From the NCBI RefSeq assembly GCF_014841615.1, contig NZ_JACYUG010000007.1:115142-179141 (forward strand): a stretch of DNA of 64,000 nucleotides, given 5' to 3'. This document shows, one piece after another, positions 17,797 through 27,169 of the stretch. The notes beneath the pieces were generated by a model. That model worked only from the letters and a program-made list of their open reading frames with translations. It had not been told where the DNA came from and searched no databases. Numbering within the stretch: the first letter of the stretch is position 1; every line of letters begins with the position of its first letter. A program made the translations under genes and the position numbers. Source of the DNA: Sphingomonas sp. CFBP 8760 (GTDB lineage Bacteria > Pseudomonadota > Alphaproteobacteria > Sphingomonadales > Sphingomonadaceae).

Positions 17797-17951
17797 GATT
17801 GTGGAAAACGTGTGCTGATGATTCCGAATCGTGGAGGCCCGCTGCACGCGCATGAGTCAAGCTGTTGGCAATCCGGGGATGAATCCGTAATCCCCATTGC
17901 CAACGCGCCTACTACTACCACGACCTTTTTCGATTCTTCTTTGATGAGTAG

Positions 17952-19019
17952 ATGCTCCTGACCGACGCTGTTTTCGCCGCCGATGCGGCTTTCGCCCCCG
18001 TCAAGCCGCTGATCGCCACGTTGCGTGGGGAAAAACCGGCCGTGCCGCCGCTCTGGCTGATGCGGCAGGCGGGCCGTTACCTGCCGGAATATCGAACGTT
18101 ACGGTTCGATAAGGGTGGATTCCTCGCGCTGGCGACCGATCCGGAAGCGGCGGCCGAGGTGACGGTGCAGCCGATCCGCCGCTTCGGCTTCGACGGCGCG
18201 ATCCTGTTCTCCGATATCCTGATGGTGCCATGGGCGCTGGGGCAGGAACTGAGCTTCGGAGCAGGGGAGGGGCCGCGGCTGGAGCCGCCACTGGTCGATC
18301 ACGCGCTGGCGGCGCTCACACGGGTGCCGGCGCGGCTGGAGCCGGTCTATGCCACCTGCACCCGCGTCGCGGCGATGCTGCCGCCCATCACCGCGTTCCT
18401 GGGCTTTGCGGGCAGTCCGTGGACGGTCGCGACCTACATGGTCGCCGGGCGCGGCTCGAAGGATCAGGGCGAAACCCGCCGCTATGCCTATCGCGACCCC
18501 GCCGCCTTTGCCGAGATCATCGATGCGATCGCCGCGATGACGGTCGACTATCTGATCGCGCAGGCGGATGCCGGGGTGGAGGCGGTGCAGCTGTTCGACA
18601 GCTGGGCCGGCTCGCTGTCGCCGGCGCAGTTCGAACGCTGGGTGATCGCCCCCAACGCCGCGATCGTCGCCGCGCTGAAGGCGGCGCGGCCGGACCTGCT
18701 CGTGATCGGTTTCCCCAAAGGGGCAGGGGGCAAGCTGCCCGCCTATGCTCGCGAAACCGGGGTCGACGCGCTGGGGCTGGACGAGACGGTGGACCCGGTC
18801 TGGGCCGACCGGCACCTGCCGAAGGGGTTGCCGGTGCAGGGCAATCTCGATCCGCTCGCGCTGATCGCGGGGGGTGCGGAACTGGACGCGGGGGTGGACC
18901 GTATCATCGCCGCGCTGGCGGATCGCCCGCACGTGTTCAACCTGGGCCACGGCATCCTGCCCGACACGCCCATCGTCCATGTCGAGCGCCTCGTCGCTCG
19001 CGTCAGGAGGACCGCATGA
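17952..19019 (+). CDS. hemE: Uroporphyrinogen decarboxylase
   Basis: This is a 355-residue cytosolic enzyme that decarboxylates uroporphyrinogen III to coproporphyrinogen III in heme synthesis. The signature PLWLMRQAGRYLPEYR is near residues 36-51 and carries the substrate-binding arginines. The second signature GFAGSPWTVATYM is near residue 155, and the Asp in LFSDILMVP is conserved. It is the first gene to the right of the probable origin and overlaps the downstream hemJ gene by four bases. Confidence 0.96.
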   Translation: MLLTDAVFAADAAFAPVKPLIATLRGEKPAVPPLWLMRQAGRYLPEYRTLRFDKGGFLALATDPEAAAEVTVQPIRRFGFDGAILFSDILMVPWALGQELSFGAGEGPRLEPPLVDHALAALTRVPARLEPVYATCTRVAAMLPPITAFLGFAGSPWTVATYMVAGRGSKDQGETRRYAYRDPAAFAEIIDAIAAMTVDYLIAQADAGVEAVQLFDSWAGSLSPAQFERWVIAPNAAIVAALKAARPDLLVIGFPKGAGGKLPAYARETGVDALGLDETVDPVWADRHLPKGLPVQGNLDPLALIAGGAELDAGVDRIIAALADRPHVFNLGHGILPDTPIVHVERLVARVRRTA

Positions 19020-19474
19020 CCGGCTGGCTGGGCGCCGCCTATGACTGGGTCAAGGCCGCGCATCTGATCTTCGTGATCTTCTGGATGGCGGGGCTGTTCA
19101 TGCTGCCACGCTACCTGGTCTATCATCAGGAGGCGCTCGCCGCCGGCCGCACCGACGAGGCGGCCCTGTGGGTGGAGCGGGAGGGCAAGATCCGCGGCAT
19201 CATCCTCACCCCCGCGCTGGTCGTCGTCTGGGTGCTGGGGCTGGCGCTGGCGGCCAATCTGGGGCTGTTCGACGGGGTACCGGGCCTGGGCTGGCTCCAT
19301 GCCAAGCTGGCGCTGGTGCTGCTGCTGTCGGGCTATCACGGCTGGACCGTCGCCTATGCGAAGAAACTCGCCCGCCATCGCCCGACCCTGACCGGCCGTC
19401 ACCTGCGCATGATCAACGAAATCCCCGCACTGGCGGTGACGCTGATCGTCGTGCTGGTCATCGTGAAGCCGTAA
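19016..19474 (+). CDS. hemJ: Protoporphyrinogen oxidase HemJ
   Basis: This is a 152-residue inner-membrane protein with four predicted membrane helices. It matches the HemJ/UPF0093 family in AAHLIFVIFWMAGLFMLPRYLVYH (split here; conserved His and Arg), the central GWLHAKLALVL and the C-terminal INEIPALAVTLIV. HemJ oxidises protoporphyrinogen IX in bacteria without HemG or HemY. The overlap with hemE (ATGA) supports a heme operon. Its position between hemE and rho is common in alphaproteobacteria. Confidence 0.9.
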   Translation: MTGWLGAAYDWVKAAHLIFVIFWMAGLFMLPRYLVYHQEALAAGRTDEAALWVEREGKIRGIILTPALVVVWVLGLALAANLGLFDGVPGLGWLHAKLALVLLLSGYHGWTVAYAKKLARHRPTLTGRHLRMINEIPALAVTLIVVLVIVKP

Positions 19475-19696
19475 GCCCGCCCGTCGCCCACTATCCGGCG
19501 TCCATCGTCCATCATCCCGGTATCGGCCGGGATGATGGATGGGCGCGATCTCCCGCTTGACGCAGGTGGATCACGCGCCTACCACACTTCCCAAGCGTAG
19601 AGCGGCGTCCTGCCGTCACGCATTCCTACTCCAGCATCGTCGCAGCGTCCCGCCGACCTCGCTATACCCATCCTACCCGCGCATCCGGATCGATCC

Positions 19697-20953
19697 ATGC
19701 ATCTCAAAGACCTGAAGAAGAAGACGCCCGCCGATCTGGTGCAGCTGGCCGAGGAACTGGGCGTCGAAAGCGCGTCGACGCTGCGCAAGCAGGACCTGCT
19801 GTTCGCGATCCTGAAGGAACAGGCGGAACGCGGCGACCAGATCATGGGGCTGGGCACGATCGAGGTGCTGCAGGACGGCTTCGGCTTCCTGCGCAGCCCG
19901 GAGGCGAATTACCTCGCCGGCCCGGACGACATCTACGTCTCGCCCAATCAGGTCCGCAAGCACGGCCTGCGCACCGGCGACACGGTGGAGGGCGAGATTC
20001 GCGGGCCGAAGGACGGCGAACGCTATTTCGCGCTGACCCGGCTGACCACGGTCAATTTCGACGATCCCGATGCGGTGCGCCACCGCGTCAACTTCGACAA
20101 CCTGACGCCGCTCTATCCGGAATCGAAGCTGACGCTCGATCCGGAGGACCCGACGCAGAAGGACAAGTCGGCGCGCGTCATCGATATCGTCAGCCCGCAG
20201 GGCAAGGGCCAGCGCACGCTGATCGTCGCCCCGCCCCGCGTCGGCAAGACGGTGATGCTTCAGAACATCGCCCGTGCGATCTCGGAGAACCACCCGGAAG
20301 TCTTCCTGATCGTGCTGCTGATCGACGAGCGGCCTGAGGAAGTCACCGACATGCAGCGCAGCGTGAAGGGCGAGGTCGTCTCCTCCACCTTCGACGAACC
20401 CGCGCAGCGCCACGTCCAGGTCGCCGAGATGGTGATCGAGAAGGCCAAGCGGCTGGTCGAGCACAAGCGCGACGTCGTGATCCTGCTCGACTCGATCACC
20501 CGCCTCGGCCGCGCCTACAACACCGTCGTGCCCTCGTCGGGCAAGGTGCTGACCGGCGGCGTCGACGCCAATGCGCTGCAACGCCCCAAGCGGTTCTTCG
20601 GCGCGGCGCGCAACATCGAGGAGGGCGGCTCGCTCTCGATCATCGCCACCGCGCTGATCGACACCGGCAGCCGCATGGACGAAGTGATCTTCGAAGAATT
20701 CAAGGGCACCGGCAACTCCGAGATCGTGCTGGATCGCAAGGTTGCCGACAAGCGCATCTTCCCGGCGCTGGATGTCGGCAAGTCCGGCACCCGCAAGGAG
20801 GAACTGCTGGTCGCCAAGGACAAGCTATCCAAGATGTGGGTCCTGCGCCGCATCCTGATGCAGATGGGCACGATCGATTCGATGGAGTTCCTGCTCGACA
20901 AGATGAAGAACTCGAAGACCAACGAGGATTTCTTCGACAGCATGAACCAGTAA
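19697..20953 (+). CDS. rho: Transcription termination factor Rho
   Basis: This is a 418-residue hexameric RNA helicase. It has an N-terminal Rho domain ([20 protein letters not shown]), a cold-shock-like RNA-binding fold with [22 protein letters not shown], the Walker A loop APPRVGKT, and [12 protein letters not shown] with [15 protein letters not shown] for Walker B and the Q loop. The C-terminal [22 protein letters not shown] is typical. The hemE-hemJ-rho order is a classic origin-side arrangement. Confidence 0.97.
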   Translation: MHLKDLKKKTPADLVQLAEELGVESASTLRKQDLLFAILKEQAERGDQIMGLGTIEVLQDGFGFLRSPEANYLAGPDDIYVSPNQVRKHGLRTGDTVEGEIRGPKDGERYFALTRLTTVNFDDPDAVRHRVNFDNLTPLYPESKLTLDPEDPTQKDKSARVIDIVSPQGKGQRTLIVAPPRVGKTVMLQNIARAISENHPEVFLIVLLIDERPEEVTDMQRSVKGEVVSSTFDEPAQRHVQVAEMVIEKAKRLVEHKRDVVILLDSITRLGRAYNTVVPSSGKVLTGGVDANALQRPKRFFGAARNIEEGGSLSIIATALIDTGSRMDEVIFEEFKGTGNSEIVLDRKVADKRIFPALDVGKSGTRKEELLVAKDKLSKMWVLRRILMQMGTIDSMEFLLDKMKNSKTNEDFFDSMNQ

Positions 20954-21052
20954 GCCGCAAACGGGCTTACCGGTTTATGCCGGCCGGCGGGGCGAACCAC
21001 CCCGACCGACGAGGCAGGTTTTGCCCACGGCACCTTTCCGGATCCTACCTTC

Positions 21053-21128
21053 CGTCATTGCGAGCGCAGCGAAGCAATCCAGCGTTTTGCGTGCGGCCCT
21101 GGATTGCTTCGCTGCGCTCGCAATGACG
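21053..21128. repeat. Dispersed palindrome, family A, paired copy
   Basis: Two opposed units, CGTCATTGCGAGCGCAGCG... and ...CGCTGCGCTCGCAATGACG, separated by about 20 bases, form a long near-perfect hairpin between rho and the TerC gene. Confidence 0.9.
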
Positions 21129-21265
21129 AACGGCAATGTGTCACCTACCGCCCCAAAGGTGGCATCCCGGTCTTATTACGTTATGACGCCACGAAACCGC
21201 CGGGGCAGGGCGATCGTTGCTGGCCCCATGCAACCGGGAGCCCGACGACCTTGACCATAATATCC

Positions 21266-21964
21266 ATGCTGGCCGCCGCCGCGTCCACGGCCGGGCCGGG
21301 TTCGCCCGCCGAGATCTGGCAGCACATCGTCAACGATTTCTCGAACCTGTCCGACCCGGCGGCGCTGGCGGCGTTCGGGTCGGTGCTGATGATCGATCTG
21401 GTGCTGGCGGGCGACAACGCGATCGTCGTCGGCGCGCTGGCGGCGGGCCTGCCGGCGGAACAGCGCAAGAAGGTGATCCTGATCGGTATCGGCGCGGCGC
21501 TGGTGCTGCGTATCTTCTTCGCGCTGATCGTGACGTGGCTGATGGGGATCGTCGGTCTGATCTTCGCGGGCGGCCTGTTGCTGCTGTGGGTCAGCTGGAA
21601 GTTCTGGCGCGAGATCCGCGAGGGCGGCAATCACGAGGCCAATGTCGAACAGGGCATCAAGCCGGTGAAGAGCTTCGCCGGTGCCGCCTGGGCGGTTGCC
21701 GTGGCGGACGTGTCGATGAGCCTCGACAACGTGCTGGCCGTCGCCGGCGCCGCGCGCGAGCATCCCGGCATCCTGGTGATCGGCCTGTTGCTGTCGGTGG
21801 CGCTGATGGGACTGGCAGCGAACTTCATCGCGCGGATCATCGATCGCTATCGCTGGATCGCCTATATCGGCCTCGCCGTGATCCTGCTGGTCGCGATCAA
21901 GATGATCTACGAGGGCTGGACCGGCACCACCGACACGCTGGGACTGGTCAGCCTGTTCACCTGA
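21266..21964 (+). CDS. TerC family integral membrane protein (YjbE type)
   Basis: This is a 232-residue protein with about seven membrane helices. The two repeats each carry the conserved acidic motif of the family: LVLAGDNAIVVGALAAGLP near residue 50 and DVSMSLDNVLAVAGAA near residue 150. TerC relatives are implicated in metal ion, especially manganese, export or in metal loading of exported proteins; the exact role here is unknown. The ATG at 21266 was chosen; an in-frame TTG lies at 21251. A strong terminator follows. Confidence 0.88.
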   Translation: MLAAAASTAGPGSPAEIWQHIVNDFSNLSDPAALAAFGSVLMIDLVLAGDNAIVVGALAAGLPAEQRKKVILIGIGAALVLRIFFALIVTWLMGIVGLIFAGGLLLLWVSWKFWREIREGGNHEANVEQGIKPVKSFAGAAWAVAVADVSMSLDNVLAVAGAAREHPGILVIGLLLSVALMGLAANFIARIIDRYRWIAYIGLAVILLVAIKMIYEGWTGTTDTLGLVSLFT

Positions 21965-21985
21965 TCTGGCATCATCCGACGTAAC

Positions 21986-22027
21986 GAAAAGGCCCGTCCC
22001 TTCATCCCGAAGGGGCGGGCCCTTTGT
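21986..22027 (+). terminator. Rho-independent terminator of the TerC gene
   Basis: A long stem (AAGGCCCGTCCCTTC with GAAGGGGCGGGCCTTT, loop ATCC) lies 22 bases after the stop codon, followed by TTGTTGT. Confidence 0.85.
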
Positions 22028-22160
22028 TGTCCGGCGTTCATGATCGGTACCGGCCGCGTCGTGACGGGGAACGAAGATAAGGCGACAAACCAAGGCGTGC
22101 GGATGACGCGTCGGATCGAACTTTTGTGCCATGACCTTTCAGACGATGACATGACACTTG

Positions 22161-22257
22161 TTCCGCCCCGGCGAAGGCCGGGGTCCAGTTGGAAAGGCGG
22201 TCGCGCATTGCCACTGACCGTACACCCAACTGGACCCCGCCCTCCGCCGGGGAGGTG
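22161..22257. repeat. Dispersed inverted repeat, family C
   Basis: Opposed arms CCCCGGCGAAGGCCGGGGTCC and GGACCCCGCCCTCCGCCGGGG (given here as family cores) flank AGTTGG...CCAACT. The gap from 21965 to 22345 (381 bases) holds only the TerC terminator and this element; no gene was seen. A second copy lies at 63646-63739. Confidence 0.75.
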
Positions 22258-22345
22258 GTTTCTACCGGTCGGGTGGAACCCCCAAAAAGCCTTGCCCTAC
22301 CCAGATAGGCGACGGACTTTCATGATGATCCCATCGTCTTCGGAA

Positions 22346-23041
22346 TCACCCCAGATGCTCGGCGAAAAACGCGGCGGTGCGCCCCTCTGCCAGCGTCGCC
22401 GCCTCTTCCGACCGGCGCGATCCGAATGCGGCGGCGAAGCCGTGATCCTCGCCCGGATAATCGTGCAGCGTCACCTTGGGGTGGTCGTCCAGCCCGGCAT
22501 GGATGCGTGCCTGCGCGTCGTGATCGACGAAATGATCCTCGACCGGGATGTGCAGCATCAGCGGCCGGGCGATGCCGTGCTTCTCGCCGAGCAACCCGTC
22601 GATCCCGACCCCGTAATAGCCGACGCTGGCATCCACGTCGGTCCGCGCGGCGACCATGAACGCCAACCGCCCGCCCAAGCAGAAGCCGACCGCGCCGACC
22701 TTGCCGTCCTCCGGCAGCATCCCGCGCACCGTGCGAATCGTCGTCTCCAGATCACGGATCGCGGCATCCTGATCCAGCTGCCCCATCAGTTGCAACGCGC
22801 GTTCGAACTCCGGCTTGACGTCGGGGTCCAGTTCTACTCCCGCCGCGAAGCGCCAGAACAGGTCGGGGGCGATCGCCAGATAGCCGGCCTCCGCGAACAG
22901 ATCGCACTGGCGGCGGATACCGGCGTTGATCCCGAATATCTCCTGGATGACGACGATCGCGCCACGCGGGGTACCGGCGGGGTCGGCGCGGTATGCGGTG
23001 AAGCTGCCGTCATCGACATTGATGGTGATGCTGCCCGTCAT
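22346..23041 (-). CDS. Dienelactone hydrolase family protein
   Basis: This is a 231-residue alpha/beta hydrolase. The nucleophile is Cys in VGAVGFCLGGRLAF, and the His lies in YPGEDHGFAAAF near the C-terminus; VVIQEIFGINAGIR near residue 35 is the usual oxyanion-side segment. Members hydrolyse dienelactone in chloroaromatic breakdown or other small esters and lactones. No ring-cleavage genes are nearby, so the substrate is unknown. The ATG at 23041 begins MTGSITINV. It is divergent from the short DUF6489-like gene. Confidence 0.88.
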   Translation of the reverse strand: MTGSITINVDDGSFTAYRADPAGTPRGAIVVIQEIFGINAGIRRQCDLFAEAGYLAIAPDLFWRFAAGVELDPDVKPEFERALQLMGQLDQDAAIRDLETTIRTVRGMLPEDGKVGAVGFCLGGRLAFMVAARTDVDASVGYYGVGIDGLLGEKHGIARPLMLHIPVEDHFVDHDAQARIHAGLDDHPKVTLHDYPGEDHGFAAAFGSRRSEEAATLAEGRTAAFFAEHLG

Positions 23042-23147
23042 GTTGATTCTCCTGGCGTTGCCGGTTCCGCGTCCGGCTCCTACTCTTCCGGCTATGGCGT
23101 CGCGATCCCGCGGGCTCAAGCACGTCCTGAAAAGGGGATACACGACG

Positions 23148-23381
23148 ATGAAAGTGACGATCGAGATCGACTGCACGCCTGAAGAGGCGCGTCGCGCGAT
23201 GGGGCTGCCCGACCTGACGCCGCTGCACGATCGCTATCTGGCGATCGCGGGTGAGGCGATGGAGGGCAATGTCCGGCCCGAGATGGTCGAGGCGATGATG
23301 CGCAACTGGGCGCCGATGGGGGAGGCGGGCATGAACTTCTGGCGGCGGTTGATGGAGAATGCGGGCAAGCCGACCGGATGA
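23148..23381 (+). CDS. Small DUF6489-like protein
   Basis: This is a 77-residue protein beginning MKVTIEIDCTPEEARRAMGLPD. It resembles short sphingomonad proteins grouped as DUF6489. It has a beta-strand start followed by helices with YLAIAGEAM and NFWRRLMENA, and no membrane segment or catalytic motif. The pattern recalls phasin-like or helical adaptor proteins, but no function is known. It overlaps the mnmE start by four bases (ATGA), so it is in the mnmE-mnmG operon. A GGGG stretch (AAAAGGGGATA) lies upstream of the ATG. Confidence 0.75.
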   Translation: MKVTIEIDCTPEEARRAMGLPDLTPLHDRYLAIAGEAMEGNVRPEMVEAMMRNWAPMGEAGMNFWRRLMENAGKPTG

Positions 23382-24661
23382 ATGGCGACACGATCTTCGC
23401 GGTATCGAGCGGTCTCCCGCCCGCCGGCATCGCCGTGATCCGGTTGAGCGGTCCCCGCGCGCGCGATGCCGCAACCGCCTTGGCCGGTCGGTTGCCCGCG
23501 CCGCGCCATGCCGGCCTGCGGGGATTGCGCGACGGGGCAGGGGCGTTGCTCGACCGCGCGTTGGTGATCCCGTTTCCCGGCCCCGCGACCGCGACCGGCG
23601 AGGATGTCGTCGAGTTCCACTGCCATGGTGGCCGTGCGGTGACACTGGCGGTGGAGCGCGCGCTTGCCGCACAACCCGGTTGCCGCCTGGCCGAACCCGG
23701 CGAGTTCACCCGCCGCGCGCTGCTCAATGGCCGCATCGATCTGGCCGAGGCGGAGGGGTTGGCCGATCTGCTCGAAGCCGAAACTGAGGCGCAGCGGGTC
23801 GCGGCGCTGGCGGCGGCGGAGGGGCGGATCAGCCGGCAGGTCGCCGACTGGCTGGCGCAGGTCGCGGCACTGTCCGCGCGGATCGAGGCAGAACTGGATC
23901 ACGCCGACGAAGACGATGTCGCTGCGGACGATCGCCATGTCGCCGCGATCCGGGACGAGGCGATCACGCTCGGTCGCGCGATCGCGACGGTGGCGACGGC
24001 CCCGCCGGTCGAACGGTTGCACGACGGTATCCGCGTCGTGATTGGTGGCCCGCCCAATGCGGGCAAATCCACGCTGCTCAATCTGTTGGCGGAGCGTGAC
24101 GCGGCGATCGTCTCGCCGATCGCGGGGACCACGCGAGATAAAATCGAAGCCGGCGTCCGGCGGCATGGAATCGCCTATAATATGGTTGATACGGCGGGAC
24201 TGACCGACACCGACGACGTGGTGGAGGCGATCGGCGTGGAACGGGCGACGGCGGCAATCGATGCGGCCGACGTGCTGGTCTGGCTGGCGGACGAACCACC
24301 GCCGCGCGACGATGGCCTCTGGGTCCATGCGCGGGGCGATGTGGCGGGACGCGAGGCGATGCCGGCGGGACGAGTGGCAATGGTGCGGCAGGACCGCCCG
24401 GAGACGGTGGAGGCGTTGTGGTGGTTGATCGAGGATCGAGCGAAAGCGCTGCTGCCCCGGGCGGACGCGTTGCCGGTCAGGGAACGGCACCGGTCATGGT
24501 GTAAGGCAGCGGCAACGGCATTGGTGACGATGCCGGTCGACCCCCTGCTGATAGGCGAACATCTGCGCGAGGCGCGGCGGTCGCTGGCGGCGGTGATCGG
24601 GGTCGATGCCACCGAAATAATGCTGGACGCATTGTTCTCCCGGTTCTGCCTGGGGAAGTGA
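23378..24661 (+). CDS. mnmE: tRNA modification GTPase MnmE
   Basis: This is a 427-residue GTPase that works with MnmG to modify U34 of certain tRNAs. The N-terminal formyl-THF-binding domain has GLPPAGIAVIRLSG and EFHCHGG. The inserted G domain starts near residue 218 with GPPNAGKSTLLN and has GTTRDKIEA and DTAGLTDT. The C-terminal FCLGK carries the active-site Cys. The order mnmE-mnmG-rsmG-parA-parB is a conserved block near the alphaproteobacterial origin. Confidence 0.96.
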   Translation: MNGDTIFAVSSGLPPAGIAVIRLSGPRARDAATALAGRLPAPRHAGLRGLRDGAGALLDRALVIPFPGPATATGEDVVEFHCHGGRAVTLAVERALAAQPGCRLAEPGEFTRRALLNGRIDLAEAEGLADLLEAETEAQRVAALAAAEGRISRQVADWLAQVAALSARIEAELDHADEDDVAADDRHVAAIRDEAITLGRAIATVATAPPVERLHDGIRVVIGGPPNAGKSTLLNLLAERDAAIVSPIAGTTRDKIEAGVRRHGIAYNMVDTAGLTDTDDVVEAIGVERATAAIDAADVLVWLADEPPPRDDGLWVHARGDVAGREAMPAGRVAMVRQDRPETVEALWWLIEDRAKALLPRADALPVRERHRSWCKAAATALVTMPVDPLLIGEHLREARRSLAAVIGVDATEIMLDALFSRFCLGK

Positions 24662-24677
24662 TGTTCCACGTGGAACA
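24662..24677. promoter_or_regulatory. parS-like palindrome between mnmE and mnmG
   Basis: TGTTCCACGTGGAACA is a perfect 16-base palindrome that fits the general parS pattern GTTnCACGTGnAAC. It differs from the canonical site at 27087 by one symmetric base pair. It starts at the base after the mnmE stop codon. Confidence 0.75.
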
Positions 24678-24716
24678 GTTTTGACGCGCGCCCACCACAC
24701 GCGGTAGGGCGTTGTC

Positions 24717-26552
24717 ATGTTCGATGTCATCATTATCGGCGGCGGCCATGCCGGCGTCGAGGCCGCCTGCGCCGCGGCCCGACGTGGCGCGCGTACCGCC
24801 CTCGTTACTTTCCGCACCGACAATCTTGGCGTCATGTCGTGCAATCCCTCGATCGGTGGCCTCGGCAAGGGGCATATCGTCCGGGAGATCGACGCCTTTG
24901 ACGGGGTGATGGCACGCGCGGCCGATGCCGCGGCGATCCATCATCGGATGCTCAACCGCAGCAAGGGGGCGGCGGTGCAGGGCCCCCGAATCCAGGCCGA
25001 TCGCAAGCTTTATGCCCGTGCCGTACAGCTGATGGTCGCCGCTCAATCTAGGCTCGACGTGATCGGCGGTGACGTGGAATCGCTGCTGATCGATGGTGAC
25101 CGGATTGGAGGCGTAACGCTGGCGGGCGGCCGTATGATCGAAGCATCGGCGGTGGTGATCGCCACCGGTACCTTCCTCGGCGGACGTCTGTTCCGGGGGG
25201 CCAAGCGCGGCGAGGGCGGTCGGGTCGAGGAGCGCGCGGCGGGGCCGCTGGCGGCGCATCTGCGCGCGCTCGATCTGCCGATGGCCCGGCTGAAGACCGG
25301 CACGCCACCGCGTCTGGACGGCCGCACGATCGACTGGGCGATGCTGGAGGAACAGCCGTCCGACGCCGACGGCTGGACGATGTCGGCAATGACGCCACAC
25401 CGATTATTGCCTCAGGTTGCCTGCGCGATCACCCGAACGGTGGTAGCGACGCACGACGTGATCCGCGACGCGATCCCGGAATCGCCCTTGTTCTCTGGCG
25501 CGATCGAGGGGGCCGGGCCGCGTTATTGTCCATCTATCGAGGATAAGATTCACCGGTTCGGCGACCGTGACGGCCACCAGATATTCCTCGAACCGGAGGG
25601 GCTGGACGATGTCACCGTCTATCCCAACGGCCTGTCGACCTCGATCGGGGAAGCGGCCCAGGCGGCGATGATTGCGACGATCCCGGGATTGGAGCGCGCG
25701 CGGATCACCGTGCCGGGCTATGCCGTCGAATACGACCATATCGATCCGCGTGCGCTCGATGCGACGCTGGCGGTACGTGGGATGGCCGGGTTGTTCTGTG
25801 CGGGGCAGATCAACGGCACGACCGGCTATGAGGAAGCGGCAGGGCAGGGTCTGGTCGCGGGGCTCAACGCGGCGGCTCATGCGGTCGGGCTGGAACCGGT
25901 GATCCTAGACCGGGCGTCGAGCTATCTGGGGGTGATGATCGACGACCTCGTTCTGCAAGGCGTCACCGAACCCTATCGGATGCTGACCGCGCGCGCCGAA
26001 TACCGACTGTCGCTTCGGGCCGACAATGCCGCTACCAGATTGGGGGGGATTGCCATGGCGGCGGGGTGTCTGGGACCGGAAAGGCTAAGGCAACAACAGG
26101 ATGCCGTGACCGCGCGCGGCGTTTTGATGGAACGGTTGGCGATACCGCGCACCGCGTCCTGGGTCGCGGATCGGGGGGCGCCGGTCAGTCGTGATGGCGC
26201 GGTGCGATCGGCATGGGAGTGGCTGCGGTTCGAGGGGGTAACGGTCGATCAGGTCGCGCCCGATGCGGTCGCGGGGATCGACGGCGCGGTCGTGGCGGAG
26301 GTGCTGCAGGACGCACGCTATGCACCCTATCTGGAACGGCAGGCGGAAGAGGTGGCGCGGCTGCGCGCCGATGAGGAGATATTGTTGCCGGAAGCGATCG
26401 ACTATTGCGGCATCCCCGGTCTGTCGTCGGAGATGATCGCACGGCTAAGTGCCAGCCGTCCCCGCTCGCTGGCCGCGGCGGCACGGGTGCGCGGCGTGAC
26501 GCCGGCAGCGTTGTCGGCGGTGTTGCTTCATACCAAGCGACGTGCGGCATGA
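24717..26552 (+). CDS. mnmG: tRNA uridine-34 modification enzyme MnmG (GidA)
   Basis: This is a 611-residue FAD protein and the partner of MnmE. The FAD-binding motif [10 protein letters not shown] is at residues 7-16. Signatures [30 protein letters not shown] and [16 protein letters not shown] are conserved, as are the C-terminal [15 protein letters not shown] residues. It overlaps rsmG by four bases. Confidence 0.97.
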   Translation: MFDVIIIGGGHAGVEAACAAARRGARTALVTFRTDNLGVMSCNPSIGGLGKGHIVREIDAFDGVMARAADAAAIHHRMLNRSKGAAVQGPRIQADRKLYARAVQLMVAAQSRLDVIGGDVESLLIDGDRIGGVTLAGGRMIEASAVVIATGTFLGGRLFRGAKRGEGGRVEERAAGPLAAHLRALDLPMARLKTGTPPRLDGRTIDWAMLEEQPSDADGWTMSAMTPHRLLPQVACAITRTVVATHDVIRDAIPESPLFSGAIEGAGPRYCPSIEDKIHRFGDRDGHQIFLEPEGLDDVTVYPNGLSTSIGEAAQAAMIATIPGLERARITVPGYAVEYDHIDPRALDATLAVRGMAGLFCAGQINGTTGYEEAAGQGLVAGLNAAAHAVGLEPVILDRASSYLGVMIDDLVLQGVTEPYRMLTARAEYRLSLRADNAATRLGGIAMAAGCLGPERLRQQQDAVTARGVLMERLAIPRTASWVADRGAPVSRDGAVRSAWEWLRFEGVTVDQVAPDAVAGIDGAVVAEVLQDARYAPYLERQAEEVARLRADEEILLPEAIDYCGIPGLSSEMIARLSASRPRSLAAAARVRGVTPAALSAVLLHTKRRAA

Positions 26553-27169
26553 CTGAGGACGAAGCCCGCGACTGGGTAAGCGGCCAGGTCGATGCCGCGG
26601 CGTTCGATCGGATCGGCCGGTTCGTCGATCTCGTGGTGGCGGAGAATCAGCGACAGAACCTGATCTCGCCGGCGACGATTGCGACGATCTGGGAGCGTCA
26701 TGTCGTCGATTCGCTACAATTGCTGACGATCGTTTCCGCTGATGCGGGACGTTGGTTGGATATCGGCACGGGTGGTGGTTTCCCCGGCATGGTGCTGGCG
26801 ATCGCCGGTGCGCGGCCCATCATGATGGTGGAACCACGCCGCAAGCGTGCTGAATTCCTGCGCGATTGTGTCGCGACCTTGGGCTTGGAAGATGCCAAGG
26901 TTGCTGCCTCCAAGGTAGAACAGGTCGATTGGGTGGCGGACGTGATTACCGCGCGGGCAGTCGCCTCGGTCGAAAAGCTTTTGCTTGCGGCGGCTCATTG
27001 CGCCACAACGTCGACGCGATGGCTGCTCCCGCGGGGAACGGTGGATGTGGCGTCGCTCCCCGCGCTGTGCGCCCGTCATCAGTTGGTGTTTCACGTGAAA
27101 CAAAGCCTCACCCATCCGGACTCGTCCATCGTATTTTTTTCGCCGATGGTTTCTGGGGGCCGGGCATGA
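26549..27169 (+). CDS. rsmG: 16S rRNA m7G527 methyltransferase RsmG (GidB)
   Basis: This is a 206-residue SAM-dependent methyltransferase. The ATG at 26549 sits in the mnmG stop codon. The conserved NLISPATI and [12 protein letters not shown] precede the SAM motif [15 protein letters not shown]. Further along, [12 protein letters not shown] and the TARAVAS segment match the family. The C-terminus VFHVKQ is encoded by a parS site, so the DNA here serves two roles. It overlaps parA by four bases. Confidence 0.94.
   Translation: MTEDEARDWVSGQVDAAAFDRIGRFVDLVVAENQRQNLISPATIATIWERHVVDSLQLLTIVSADAGRWLDIGTGGGFPGMVLAIAGARPIMMVEPRRKRAEFLRDCVATLGLEDAKVAASKVEQVDWVADVITARAVASVEKLLLAAAHCATTSTRWLLPRGTVDVASLPALCARHQLVFHVKQSLTHPDSSIVFFSPMVSGGRA
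27087..27102. promoter_or_regulatory. parS centromere site inside rsmG
   Basis: TGTTTCACGTGAAACA is the exact canonical 16-base ParB-binding palindrome. It lies within the 3' end of rsmG, 64 bases before parA, and is translated as part of VFHVKQ. Confidence 0.95.

Larger units (their letters stand above)
17670..17951. other. Probable chromosomal replication origin (oriC)
   Basis: This gap between ppsR and hemE holds three exact DnaA boxes (17678-17686 on the minus strand; 17757-17765 and 17788-17796 on the plus strand) and a one-mismatch box TTTTCCACA on the minus strand at 17800-17808. Five GANTC sites lie within 241 bases (17696, 17820, 17826, 17881, 17932). A pyrimidine/T-rich stretch precedes hemE. 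Caulobacter oriC lies in the same hemE/DUF299 gap. Genes on both sides point away, as expected for leading-strand bias. No clear CtrA box was found. Confidence 0.8.

Noticed and set aside
21129..21265. Possible yybP-ykoY manganese riboswitch in the TerC leader
   Set aside because: TerC genes often carry this riboswitch and the 137-base leader is GC-rich with some pairing, but the conserved GGGGAGTA and closing GGCGAGAC-type segments were not found.
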